Shown here piece by piece: positions 42,307 through 53,026 of a DNA stretch of 64,000 nucleotides (its first letter is position 1; the number at the start of each line of letters is the position of its first letter). The stretch covers positions 259,501 to 323,500 of the forward strand of contig CAUEEP010000932.1 in the NCBI GenBank assembly GCA_958450365.1. The letters are read 5' to 3'. The notes beneath the pieces were generated by a model, which saw nothing but the letters and a program-made list of their open reading frames with translations, did no database searches and had not been told where the DNA came from. The position numbers and the translations under genes are program-made. This DNA is from Mesorhabditis belari. Its lineage: Eukaryota; Nematoda; Chromadorea; Rhabditida; Rhabditidae.

Positions 42307-44441
42307 ATGACCGATCACCACTACAAGTATACCTATTTTGATTTGGGAGGCAGAGGAGAGGTAAATCTTGATTTTATCGTTAACTTAAAGAGCTTAAAGT
42401 TTCAATTTCAACAAACACTCTTGAAACAATTTGATGATTCAATTCACTATCGTTGAAAGATGCTTAAATTATTGAATAATAGCCAAATTGTTTTTCTTTA
42501 GGTAACTCGTCAACTCTTCGCCCTGGCTGGTATTCCGTTTGAAGATATTCGGATCAAATGGGAGAACAAAGAGGAGTGGGAAGCATTGAAAGCAGGTAAA
42601 ATTTTGCTAAAGGCAAAGTTAACACCACAGAAATCATAAAAAAATTCATTTTCGATAATGATTTCCTCATAATCTCTTAACAAAAGTTTTGATCTGTAGA
42701 AAGAAACAATATTTAAATAAGAAAACAATCTTTCGTTCGTTTTTGAGGATTCTAAAAGGTTTTAGTGTTAGTTACGGAAGAAGGAGTGGTTCCTTCTCGG
42801 TACAGAATTGGTTCCTTTTCTCTACAGATTTATTCCTTCTCGGTACAGATTTGGTTCCTTTTCTATACAGATTTGGTTCCTTTTCTATACAGATTTGGTT
42901 CCTTTTCTCTACAGATTTGGTTCCTTTTCTCTATAGATTTATTCCTTCTCGGTACAGAATTGGTTCCTTTTCGAAGATAAATTTTGAAAACGGCTAAAGA
43001 ATATGTCATTAATTAAAGAATTTAGATTTGATTAGCAAATTGCTTGCTCTTTATCAAATAATTGATCAAATTTATATACTTTAGGACTCTAATTGAACTT
43101 TTTCGAAAGTTCAAAAACAAAGTTTCAAATAAGAACACAAGGACGGACCAAGTGCAATTTTATCGAAAAAAACCCACAAATCTAACACTAGACTTACAGT
43201 ACTTACAGTTGTTAGTTCTGTTTAATTTCAGTCATAGATTTGTTTTGTTTATCGATAATCCAATCCAAACAATACCTCACAAAGTCCAGACACTCCTTTC
43301 GGCCAATTGCCCACTCTCGAAATCGATGGTGGAGAGAAAATGGCTCAATCTAGAGCGATCAATCGGTATCTGGGACGAAAGTTTGGTTGGTGTCAAGAAA
43401 GTTTTCATTTCTTGGTTATTGATTCATTTATTGGTTTTTAAATTGAACGATATCACTATTTTGATATGACATCATTTTTTAATAGTCTTAACACTCTAAA
43501 ATAACCTTTTTATCTTTCAAAATTGTTTGTTTGCAACGAACAACAAGCTCATTTGGAAGCTTTTGTTGTTGCAATGTTGTTGCAACAAAGAAAATGTTGC
43601 ATTGCATTGCTTCATTCTTCCAGGATTTGCTGGAACAAATGATTTTGAAGCATTTCAAATCGACGAATTCGAAGACGCGATGACTGACTATTTTGGGGAA
43701 CAAGCCGGATTTTTTGCGGCACTTGTTGGCGAGGGACCTGGGGATAAAGTAATTGTTTAAGTTTTGCAAAAATAACTTCAAATCGTCCATGCACTAAAGT
43801 CTGAACTGCTAAAAAAGCCGATAAATTTGAAACAAGCAACTTTTTGAGCAACCTCTCAAAAAGTTTAGCTCTTTCAAGGGTTGTTGCGTGCTTGTTTAAC
43901 TATAATATAGCTTCAGATCGTCCATGCACTAAAGTCATAGCTAAGCTTGATTTTGACTTTCTCAACTAGCGTCGAATTATCAAATAACCCATTTGCGCCC
44001 AGGATCAACTCTACAAAAGCCATTTCGAGCCGGCGAGAGACAAATTCTTTCCGATTGTCATTGAGAGATATTTGAAACGATCGAACAGCGAGTTTTTGGT
44101 GGGTTTTTGAGCGAAATTTTGGGCCAAGTTTAGGAGAAATGTTGAAACTTTTGTTTTTTATTTCATTTAGACTTCGAAAATCTCGTACGCTGATTTGCGG
44201 CTGGCGATTCATGTGAGCGGCTTCGAGAAACTCGTTCCCCATTGCTTTGACAAATATCCACAGGTGGCTAAATTCAATTCAATGATTTAATTCAATTCAA
44301 AACGCAATTACTGATTTTACTTCACCTTCATCTTCTCAACTTTGAAACTAACTTTTACAGATCATTGCGCACAAAGAGCGCATCGAGGCAATCCCGGAAA
44401 TCAAAAAATGGCTCGAGACACGCCCGAAGAAACTTTATTAG
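42307..44441 (+). CDS. Glutathione S-transferase, sigma class (second of tandem pair)
   Basis: Exons: 42307-42360, 42502-42595, 43290-43385, 43624-43748, 44003-44098, 44171-44263, 44361-44441 (TAG), about 212 residues, with the same seven-exon plan and phases as the gene at 36336. The product starts [18 protein letters not shown], then [15 protein letters not shown]. The glutathione-site loop is [14 protein letters not shown], followed by [15 protein letters not shown]. The C-terminal half has [17 protein letters not shown], and the end is [16 protein letters not shown]. The N-terminal Tyr is kept. Oddity: the usual RGRAE motif is GGRGE, so the Arg normally conserved in nematode sigma GSTs is Gly and the Ala is also Gly, which may affect folding or substrate binding. 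Intron 2 carries a 22-bp minisatellite shared with the aquaporin gene. Confidence 0.95.
42780..42972. repeat. 22-bp minisatellite in GST intron 2
   Basis: About nine units of the type TTTCTCTACAGATTTGGTTCC, alternating with TTCTCGGTACAGAATTGG. Same family as 17035-17240. Confidence 0.85.
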
Positions 44442-47190
44442 AGCTTTTTGGAAAATTTTTAGAAAATTAATTAGAAAATTTAATGGACTATTTGTGTTCC
44501 TTGAAACTGTCGATTAGTTGAACTTTAAAAAAATTAATTGACTATCTATTATTGGCAACTGCGTCTCCGGATATTGTTGCTTTATTTTGTTTATAAACAA
44601 CCACAAATTTTATTAAATATAGGGTAATGAAAAGCAAGAAAACACAGAGAATCTTGAGTTACCAATCGAAATACCGGATTTTCAATGTGTTATGTGTGTG
44701 TTTGTGTTTCAGTGCTCAATGGGTTAAACTTTTGGTTCACTTTTTAATTTAAGGAATGAGTAGGCTCGACAAGCATCGTTGGAATGCAAGAAGAGCACAT
44801 GGAAAACTTTTAAAATTTACACGAAAAAGTACTCAAGGAAGTAAAAGTAAAGTCAAATTCTGGAAGTAAAATCAAAACTTGAAAAACACGATAAAAAAAA
44901 GTTCCAGTTTCAAAGTTATACTAAGTGAAATTGGTTTTCGTCCTTCAATTTATCAGATTGCAGGATTTTTTGCTACAAAATTTCTACACAACATATTTTG
45001 AGCCACGTTTTTTTTCTGATCTACTCATAGAATTTCTTCAAAAATTAATTTTCAATGTGTCTAACCTTTTTTTGACTTTTGAATTTAAAAATTGAGTCAT
45101 TTGATTTCTTTCTTTCAGTTGAAAAACACGATAAAAAAGTTCGAGTTTCAAAGTTAAACTAAGTAAAATTGGTTTTCGTTCTCCAATTTATCTGATTGCA
45201 GGGTTTTTTTGCTACAAAATTTCTATATATCACATTTTTTGAGTCCCTTTTTTTCACTTTTTAATTTAGAGAATGAGTAGGCTCGACAACTATCGTTTGA
45301 TGCAAGAAAAGCACATGGAAAACTTTTTAATTTGCACGAAAAAGTACTCAAGGTGAAACAAGATCGGGGCTCCTAGAAGTAAAATCAAAACTTGAAAAAG
45401 ACGATAAAAAAAGTTCGAGTTTCAAAGTTATACTAAATAAAATTGGTTTTCGTTCCTCGGTTTGTCCGATTTTTGTGCTACAAAATTTGCAAAAATCACA
45501 TTTTGAGGTTTTTTTTGCTGGTTTAGTCATAGAATTTCTTCAAAAATCCTACAAGTCCTATGGGGGAAAAGAGCGAGATTTCTCGGTGATTCTCCTTGGC
45601 GATCATCTTCTCCTCGATTCGCCACCAGCCGATTGCCAAAATCAAGTGCAAAGGGATCAGAATGGAGAAAGCTGAAAAGTTCAATGTTTTATCGAGTTTC
45701 AGAAATCAATTTTGGCTATGGAACTTTTCTAGTTTATCGTTTCAAAATCTGATCTGAATCTGGACATTATCATTGTATAGAGAGCACTTCAGGCTTTCAA
45801 ATAAGACCACTCATTTTCGATTGGATTATACAATCTGGCTGTTTCATGTATCATTCGAAAGCCTGAAGGTTCCTCCATACAATAATATAAAAGTTAATCA
45901 AATATTCTCTCTGGATAAAGTTATGAGCCATCAAGCCATCTAGAATGCCCGGATTTCGGCCAACAGCCTTAGTTAGAGTTTTGAAGATCAAAGCCTCAAT
46001 GTTTCAAGTTAAGCCGTTTCAAACCGGCAATCATTTCTTGAGTAGGTGTATAAAGTCGTAAAATTTTCAAATCGACCACAGCAATGAGCTCAAATTATAT
46101 TAATTTAAAAATTGAGTCAGTTAACTTTTTTTTTTCAGTTGAAAAACACGACCTCTAGAAGTAAAATCTCAAAACTAGGAAAAGACGATAAAAACGTTCT
46201 AGTTTCAAAGTTATACTAATTAAAATTGGTTTTCGTTCTTCAGTTAGATGATCGCAAGGCTCTTTTTGCTACAAAATTCCCACACATCACATGTTTTGAG
46301 CCACTTTTTTTTTCTGATCCACTCATAGAATTTCTTCAAAAATCCTCCAAGTCCTTTGGGGGAAAAGAGCGAGATTTCTCTTTGACTGTTTATTGCTATA
46401 ATTCCTCTGGATAATGTTGATGTGTCTTCATTTGTCAACAGCAAAAACAATTATTAATCAAAAATCCAAAACAAAACCAAGAAATATACAAACAAAATTT
46501 TTGAACTAGCATGCTAACGAAAAATTTCAGTTTCAATGTGTCTAACCTTTTTTTGACTTTTTAATTTAAAAAATGAGTCACTGGATTTCTTTCTTTCAGT
46601 TGAAAAACACAAATAAAAAAGTTCGAGTTTCAAAGTTATAGTAATTAAAATTGGTTTTCGTTCTTCAATTTATTTCATTGCAGGGTTTTTTTTGCTACAA
46701 AATTTCTATATATCACATTTTTTGAGTCCCTTTTTTTCACTTTTTAATTTAGAGAATGAGTAGGCTCGACAACTATCGTTTGATGCAAGAAAAGCACATG
46801 GAAAACTTTTTAATTTACACGAAAAAGTACTCAAGGTGAAACAAGATCGGGGCTCCTAGAAGTAAAATCAAAACTTGAAAAAGACGATAAAAAAGTTCGA
46901 GTTTCAAAGTTATACTAAATAAAATTGGTTTTGTCGTTTCTCAGTTTGTCGGATTGCAAGACTTTTTGTGCTACAAAATTTCAGTTTCATTGTGTCTAAC
47001 CTTTTTTTTTCACTTTTTAATTTAAAAATTGAGTCAGTTGATTTCTTTCATTTGAAAAACACGATAAAAAAGTTCGAGTTTCAAAGTTATGGTAAATAAA
47101 ATTGGTTTTCGTTCTTCAATTTATCGGATTGCAGGATTTTTTGCTACAAAATTTCTACACAACATGTTTTGGGCCACTTTTTTTGCTGGT
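44442..47190. repeat. Decaying tandem array of a terminal exon and 3' flank
   Basis: The 3' end of the minus-strand gene at 47191 is followed by repeats of its last exon and flank. There is a full-length copy at 45523-45671, a truncated one at about 46300-46390 and a stub at about 45005-45040. Between them the flank motif AGTTCGAGTTTCAAAGTTAT (or near variants) recurs at least five times. No other gene seen. Confidence 0.8.
45523..45671 (-). CDS. Second intact copy of the terminal exon (alternative last exon or pseudo-exon)
   Basis: Exactly 149 bases, the same length as exon 47191-47339, with the TTTTCAG acceptor, open frame and TAA all preserved. It encodes FSILIPLHLILAIGWWRI and ends IGLVGFLKKFYD, where the proximal copy ends KGLGGFLKKFYE. 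It could serve as an alternative last exon of the membrane-protein gene, 1.7 kb further downstream; equally it may be an untranscribed duplicate. Confidence 0.5.
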
Positions 47191-50100
47191 TTACTCATAG
47201 AATTTCTTCAAAAATCCTCCAAGTCCTTTGGGGGAAAAGAGCGAGATTTCTCGGTGATTCTCCTTGGCGATCATCTTCTCCTCGATTCGCCACCAGCCGA
47301 TTGCCAAAATCAAGTGCAAAGGGATCAGAATGGAGAAAGCTGAAAAGTTCAATGTTTTATGGAGTTTCAGAAATCAATTTTGGCTATGAAACTTTTCTAG
47401 TTGATCGTTTCTGAATCTGGACATTATCATTGTATAGAGAACACTTCAAGCTTGCGAATACGACCAAGTACATCACTCATTTTTGACTGGATTATCTAGT
47501 CTGATTGTTTCTTGTCTCAATCGAAAGCCTAAAGTTTCTTCAATACAATAAAAGTTCATGAAATATTATCTCTGGTTAGAGTTATTGTATTCTCTCTAAT
47601 AGTAGTGCACCCTGAGCGTTGCCTAAATTGCTCGAAATCTCGAAAAGCGCTTATCAGAACCTATCGATGTGGGGTCGGAAAATGTAACTGACGATGAGAT
47701 CTAGTGGGAGATTAGAATGTTCAGCTTCTGCGAAAACTTAGAAACCGTAAAATAGTCATCAACTCGTCTCGGAGGAATGCACTACTATTAGAGAGAATAC
47801 GGTATGAATCTTCAAGTCATTCAAAATACCCGGATTTCAACCAAAAGTCCTAGTTAGAGTTGATGTCTTGAAGATTAAATTCTCAATGTTTCAAGTTAAG
47901 CAGCTTCAAACTGGCAATCATTTCATCGATCAGTAGGTGATCATCAATGTTGATCATCAATCAATCATCAATCAATCATCAATCAGTAGGTGTATAAAGT
48001 CGTAAAGTTTTCGAATCAAACAAAGCAATGAGCTGAGCTAATAGCGCATGTTTAGATGTTTTTACCAAGAAGTTGTGGACGAAGATCCGAGTTGAGGAGC
48101 AGATTCTTGTAATAGGCAAAGAAGAGGATGGTGCACAGGGCAAAATACGAGCTCACCATGTAGAGGATCTAAATTGCGATTATGAGATTTATCGGAGCTC
48201 AATTTTGAGGAAATTTTAGTGCTTTTCTTGCAGTTTAGCAAGTTTAGCGATTTCTTCGTTTCTATTTTTCTTCTAACCAACCATCAAAAGTTTCATGAGC
48301 CCGACAGGGAAATGGTTTCCGGTGCTCCAATAGGAGATTATTACTTTCCGTGTGATGAAGGAGGCGACCAATTGAGATGAGCACCACCAGGTGACGATTA
48401 TCGACATCTTCAGCGTGTGCCCGATTGGGAAATTGTACCTAGAGCTGGGAAATTGTACCTAGAGCTGGGAAATTGTACCTAGAGCTGGGAAATTGTACCT
48501 AGAGCTGGGAAATTGTACCTAGAGCTCGCAAATTCATGCTTTTTTTCAAAATTGACCGAATTTGGGATAGAAAAGTTTCAATTTAAAACAAACTGTTTGA
48601 AAAATGAAGCAAAAATGATCAGTGTTGCCACCTGGACGGTGATTGTTGTAGCGACGATTTGAAGCTGAAATTGTTGAGGTACAATGAGAGCTTTGTTATG
48701 TCCGTAAGCATGAACTTGACTAGTTGCCTTAATTGAGTATAATGTTTGATCTTTTTCTAAACCAACCCCATTTCTGCTGCGAGACTTGGGCAACTCAAAG
48801 TCGGACTTGTAGACTGGCGGCACCTCGATTTGCTCTTCCTGAACGATGCAAATGTGACTTTGAAGGTATGAGTTGAGTCTGCTAACGGTAAAACTCTTTG
48901 AAACTTGTCCGTTAGAATACCGGCAACTTCAGAGTTCCCCAACAAGTTAAACTCTATAAAACTTGTCCTGCTGCGTCGTTAGCTCTAATTTTATGCCATC
49001 TTACTCACATTTTACATAATATTTAATAGAATTTAATAGAAAATTTGAAAATTGTTATCTAAACTTTAGCAAAACCTTGTAAAAAACTGTTACTTTTCGA
49101 AAAATTTAAAAAGGAAAAAGCTGAGTTTCAAAATTCTAACTATTACGGTTAAATTTAAGCATTCAATGAATGGTTAACCATTGAATTCTTAAAAAAATCA
49201 TTTTCATTACTAATATAAAACCTTGCTTATTATAAGACGCAAAGTTTCCAGCGTGTTTTGTGTGTGTGTGTGTGTGTCTGTCCATTCATCTCATAACTCA
49301 AGTCCCAGCCGGAATTTTGGCCTGATTTTTTGGGACAAGTTCAAAGTATTGGCTTAAGATCAAAAACGTTACTGAAGCTCATCCTCAATATCAGAACTAC
49401 AATCGAAAAGCCTAATGAAAATACCCAGGACCTAGGAATTTGTGTACTGCTGTTTTACTTTATTTTAAGGCGTTTAAGCTGAATTAAATCTTTTTTATCT
49501 ATATACTTAAAAAAATCAATATCTTTTGAAATGACAAAATCTGAAATAGAAAAATGTTTGTGGGGATAAAAGACATTTGTTTTCATTAGTTTAATTTTCT
49601 GTTAACGCTAATACCGTATTTTCTCTAATAGTAGTGCACCCTGAGCCTCGCCTAAATTGCTCGAAATCTCGAGAACCGCTTATCAGAACCTATCGATGTG
49701 GGGTCGGAAAATGTAGCTGACGATGAGATCTAGTGGGGGATTAGGGTGTTGAGCTTCTGTGAAAACTTTGGAAGCGGTAAAATAGTCCAACTCGGCTCAG
49801 CGGGGTGCACTAGAGAAAATACGGTAATATCATCTAAAGGCCTTAAGTCCTCGCTAAAAATATATAAAAAGTTAATATATTTCTAAACAAAGTTTGACTT
49901 TCAAAAGCCGAGAGATCCAAAATTTCTCCTTTTTACATTAGTTTTATTTAAAAATCATTTGCTCTGATAACATCGAGGCTTTAATAACACAACAACACTA
50001 CCATTGTGTTCAAAACTCAAACAAAGCTGAACTGTTGGTTTTAAAACAAGATTCAGTCCTTTTAAGGTATTGATACCTTGTCACCGGGCACTCTGACTGG

Positions 50101-50594
50101 ATCTTTACTCCAAATTCCAAATCCCATCACATCATTAAAACAGCTAAATTAAGAGAACAATGCGATCTAAATTGCAAGTCTTTTCTCTCGATTTTCTCAG
50201 AGCTCTTTAGTTCAATCAACTCTCCTATATACCCTATTCTCTCTAATAGTAGTGCACCTAGAGCGTCGCCTAAATTGTTCGAAACCTCGAGAACCGCTTA
50301 TCAGAATCTATCGATGTGGGGTCGGAAAATGTAGCTGACGATGAGATCTAGTGGGGGATTTGAGTGTTGAGCTTCTGCAAAAGCTTGGAAACCGTAAAAT
50401 AGTCACCAACTCGGCTCGCCGGGGTGCACTACTATTAGAGAAAATAAGGTATTCAAAAAAAATCCTGAAAATCATTAATTAATTGAATTTAACATTTACT
50501 TAATAAAATTTGAAACATTGACTTTTTTTACCTCTACTTTCTCCTTTACTTGCTCAACTTTTGGCTTTTCCTCTGCAAAGTTCAAGGCCACCAT
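47191..50594 (-). CDS. Small four-helix membrane protein (tandem paralogue A)
   Basis: Exons in order: 50532-50594 (ATG), 48767-48838, 48594-48664, 48282-48438, 48066-48168, 47191-47339 (TAA); about 204 residues, phase consistent at every junction. The N-terminus is charged and cytosolic-looking, MVALNFAEEKPKVEQVKE, then EEQIEVPPVYKSDFELP. Four hydrophobic segments follow: about 46-69 (ATTITVQVATLIIFASFF), about 78-98 (SIIVTWWCSSQLVASF), about 122-142 (ILYMVSSYFALCTILFF) and about 157-174 (FSILIPLHLILAIGWW). The tail is charged. Exons 2 and 3 have exactly the lengths (72 and 71 bases) of those in the neighbour at 53027-58124, and helix 1 is similar, so the two are tandem duplicates. I do not recognise the family. 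The exon 4 acceptor lies in a 20-bp tandem array. Confidence 0.75.
47583..47804. mobile_element. 220-bp MITE family, copy 9
   Basis: In the last intron of paralogue A. Right end ATTAGAGAGAATACGGTA. Confidence 0.9.
48425..48530. repeat. 20-bp array spanning a splice acceptor
   Basis: Five copies of AATTGTACCTAGAGCTGGGA. On the minus strand the unit contains the CTCTAG acceptor and first exon bases GTACAATTTCCC of paralogue A exon 4, so the acceptor is present five times at 20-base spacing. Confidence 0.9.
49200..49611. repeat. Duplicated segment with Helitron-like start
   Basis: 49395-49611 duplicates 41605-41826, and 49320-49611 appears inverted around 53340-54260. The left part, ATATAAAACCTTGC..GTGTGTGTCTGTCCATTC, resembles the 5' ends of some nematode and insect Helitrons, but I see no diagnostic CTRR hairpin end. 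Confidence 0.5.
49612..49826. mobile_element. 220-bp MITE family, copy 10
   Basis: Left flank identical to copy 8. The right end has lost CTACTAT (TGCACTAGAGAAAATACGGTA). It borders the captured GST fragment. Confidence 0.9.
49827..50229 (-). pseudogene. Captured, circularly permuted piece of the first GST gene
   Basis: On the minus strand the first part matches 39407-39542 and the second matches 39131-39406 of the GST gene: end of exon 4 (GAGTGCCCGGTGACAAG), its donor and intron 4. The two parts are in swapped order. It lies exactly between two 220-bp MITEs, inside intron 1 of paralogue A. Identity is high but with scattered changes. It cannot encode a GST. Confidence 0.85.
50230..50451. 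mobile_element. 220-bp MITE family, copy 11
   Basis: Left end TACCCTATTCTCTCTAATAG, right end ATTAGAGAAAATAAGGTA. Borders the other side of the captured GST fragment. Confidence 0.9.
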
Positions 50595-51644
50595 TGTTAC
50601 CTGTAAGTTTAAGTTGAATTAAAAAACTTTTAAAATGAAAAATATTAGCAATTGTCCTTGATGAATGAGAAGTGAAATGGGTAATTTGTAGCTGCTGCTT
50701 TTATTCTTTCAAAAATTTCACCACCTGGCCAACTGTTGACATAGAAACGAGGGCAGGTGATGCTTTTTTTAATCAGTAAAAAGTTTTCAGGTGACTTTTA
50801 CCTTAATCAGAAAACAATCTTGATTCAAATATTCAATTTTAATAAGCAAAATTGTTTTTTTATGGTGTTTGACCTTTTAAAAACAGTTCTATTGAGGCAA
50901 AAAAGTAAAGCAATTGGAGTGAGAACTTTTCGAGATCAATTTTTAAATTTTAAAACTTTTTCGAAGACTAATAAAGTATTTATTGAAGAGTTTACTTCAA
51001 AATTCAGCTGATTTCAAAAGTTTAAGTAATCTTTTTTCATTTGAATCAATTTAATGTCTTAAAAATCGACAGATTTCAAAGAAATCGAAGCCAACGCTGG
51101 CATCTGCTAAGCAAATTTACCAAGAAAGCTTTATTTCTAAGGTTTTGATACGAAATCCAGCTGGAAAAAGGAATATTTATTAGATTTATTGTATTTAAAG
51201 CTGTGCAAAGTCCAGGCTTTCGTCTATTTAGACTTTATCTCTAAAATATCTCAAAGTTGAATGTAAAAAATAACGGGTTTCGAAGGAATCCAAGCATCTG
51301 CTAAGCAATTTACCAAGCAAGCTTTGTTTCTACGGTTTTGATATGAAATTCAGCTGGAAAAAGGAATATTTATTGTGCTTATTATATTTAAAGCTGTGCA
51401 AAGTCCAGGCTTTCGTCTATTTAGACTTTATCTCTAAAATCTCTCAAAGTTGAATGTAAAAAATAACGGGTTTCAAAGGAATGCAAATAGACGCAGACAT
51501 TTGCTGAACAATCGGTGTGCGTTTAGGAGTTGCGTAGAATTTTGCGGCGAATCCGATGGCTGTATTTAATTTTTCCAGAACGCAAATCGCAAATGCGAGT
51601 TATTTTACGAAAATGTTTTTGAGGAATACAAACCAGATGGCCTG

Positions 51645-51716
51645 GTGGTGTAGTGGCTAGTGTGCCTGCTTGCAAAAAAACTTTTTCCCCTGGTTCAAGT
51701 CCCCCAGCGACCGAAC
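51645..51716 (+). pseudogene. tRNA pseudogene
   Basis: TGGTGTAGTGGCTAGTGTGC is a good A box/D arm and GGTTCAAGTCC a perfect B box. The 5' GGCCTGG and 3' CAGCGACC ends nearly pair. The anticodon arm is broken (CCTGCTTGC followed by a run of A instead of GCAGG). Likely a dead tRNA or SINE head. Confidence 0.55.
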
Positions 51717-52084
51717 TTTCGCTTTTATTCTAAAACCTACTAAAATGGTTTTTAATTCAGGGAATTTCGTGTTGTTTTGTTGTTCTTATTTTCTCTTTTG
51801 TTCGTTTTTTGTTCAGAGATAATGAATATTTTTAGATACAAGCTGTCCTTCAACAATAATTGGCAAATGTGAAAAGTTTGGCTGCGTTAATCAACCGTTA
51901 TCACGAGAAGAAATTCGCAGACTCGGAATCATTACAAGGATGCTCAAAAACGCAGAAGAGTTACTAAATTCGGTTTACTATGTAATAGAACTACTGTACA
52001 GCGCCGGATCGCTCGTTTGTTTGAACTTTTGCCTCCAAATGCCTCAAGCATCACAAGCCAGGACGAGCCCAGGACAAGAGTTTA

Positions 52085-52289
52085 TCCTTGAAAAGAGCCA
52101 GGTAGTTATCGGTTATCGGTTTAGATAGTTTTATCGACTGGTTTGGCTTTTTCCGAATTATGTCCCTCACTCGCTTGATGTTTGTCTTTGTGACGGCAGT
52201 TGGGCGTCTACCGCTCCTTGGCTTTGACTTTGCAACAACTTGTTGTACTTGTTGTTGACTTTGCAACAACAATTATGACGCATTCTGTA
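52085..52289 (-). mobile_element. Tc1/mariner transposase N-terminal remnant
   Basis: The minus-strand start ACAGAATGCGTCATAATTGT matches the inverted end of the 25244 element. The frame reads SGRRPTAVTKTNIKRVRD, then IIRKKPNQSIKLSK, the helix-turn-helix part of such transposases. It breaks off before the catalytic domain. With 25244-25767, both halves of one family survive in the window. Confidence 0.75.
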
Positions 52290-53026
52290 TTTAAAGCTAC
52301 TGTAAAGCCCAGGCTCTCGTCTATTTAGACTTTTATCTATAAAATCTCTCAAAGTTGAATGCGAAAAAGTAACGAGTTTCAAAGAAATGCAAATGAACGC
52401 GGTCATTTGCTGAACAATCTGTGTGCGTCTCGGTGCACTTTTTTGATCTCAGTTAGAATAAAAATTAGTTTATGTAATACTACGTACTACAATTTACTAT
52501 GTAATAAAACTACCGTACACTGCCAAGTCTCTCGTTTGTTTGAACTGTTGCCTCAAAATGTCTCAAAAATTACAAATTCTAAGTTTCAAGAAAATCTGGC
52601 CCAATGCTAGCATTAACTGAACGGATTGATCCCAACTATCTTCAACATTCCGTTTAAAAATAAGTTTTATCATTGATCAAACCGCTATGAACCTAGTCTC
52701 TAGCTGGATTTAATCTAAAAATGCCCTAATGTTTTACCGGTAAATAGTTTTTGTTATACGTAACTGTTTTTGTTATACTCAACTGTCTTTGTACCAATAA
52801 AACAATTGAGTTTTCAATGTGATCAGCTTTAAGTTGTCAAATTTGATTGTAGCTCTCATCTTAACAACTTTGTTTTATTCAACAGCAAAAACAGTATCAA
52901 ATACCAACGATTCAAATGACTAAAACATCAAATTTACAAAAAGCAAAGAATAAATAAAGTCGAATGATTGCGGTCGTATAAATGCCTTTTAGAAAATTGT
53001 TTAATTGAAATTGACAATCACAAAAT

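Larger units (their letters stand above)
50595..53026. other. Intergenic region between the two membrane-protein paralogues
   Basis: No complete gene. It contains a direct duplication of about 200 bp (units at about 51060-51290 and 51255-51480, with a third partial copy at 52300-52390). It also has a tRNA-like sequence, a Tc1/mariner remnant, and two related exon-like pieces (about 51935-52080 and 52495-52610) sharing RLFELLP and an upstream NRTTVQ/NKTTVH motif in one frame. Confidence 0.5.

Noticed and set aside
43488..44242. Minus-strand open frames opposite the second GST
   Set aside because: They overlap well-supported GST exons on the plus strand and have no splice support.
45475..45675. 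Plus-strand 66-codon frame, repeated at 47089-47343
   Set aside because: Antisense shadow of the duplicated terminal exon. The minus-strand reading has acceptor, phase and stop.
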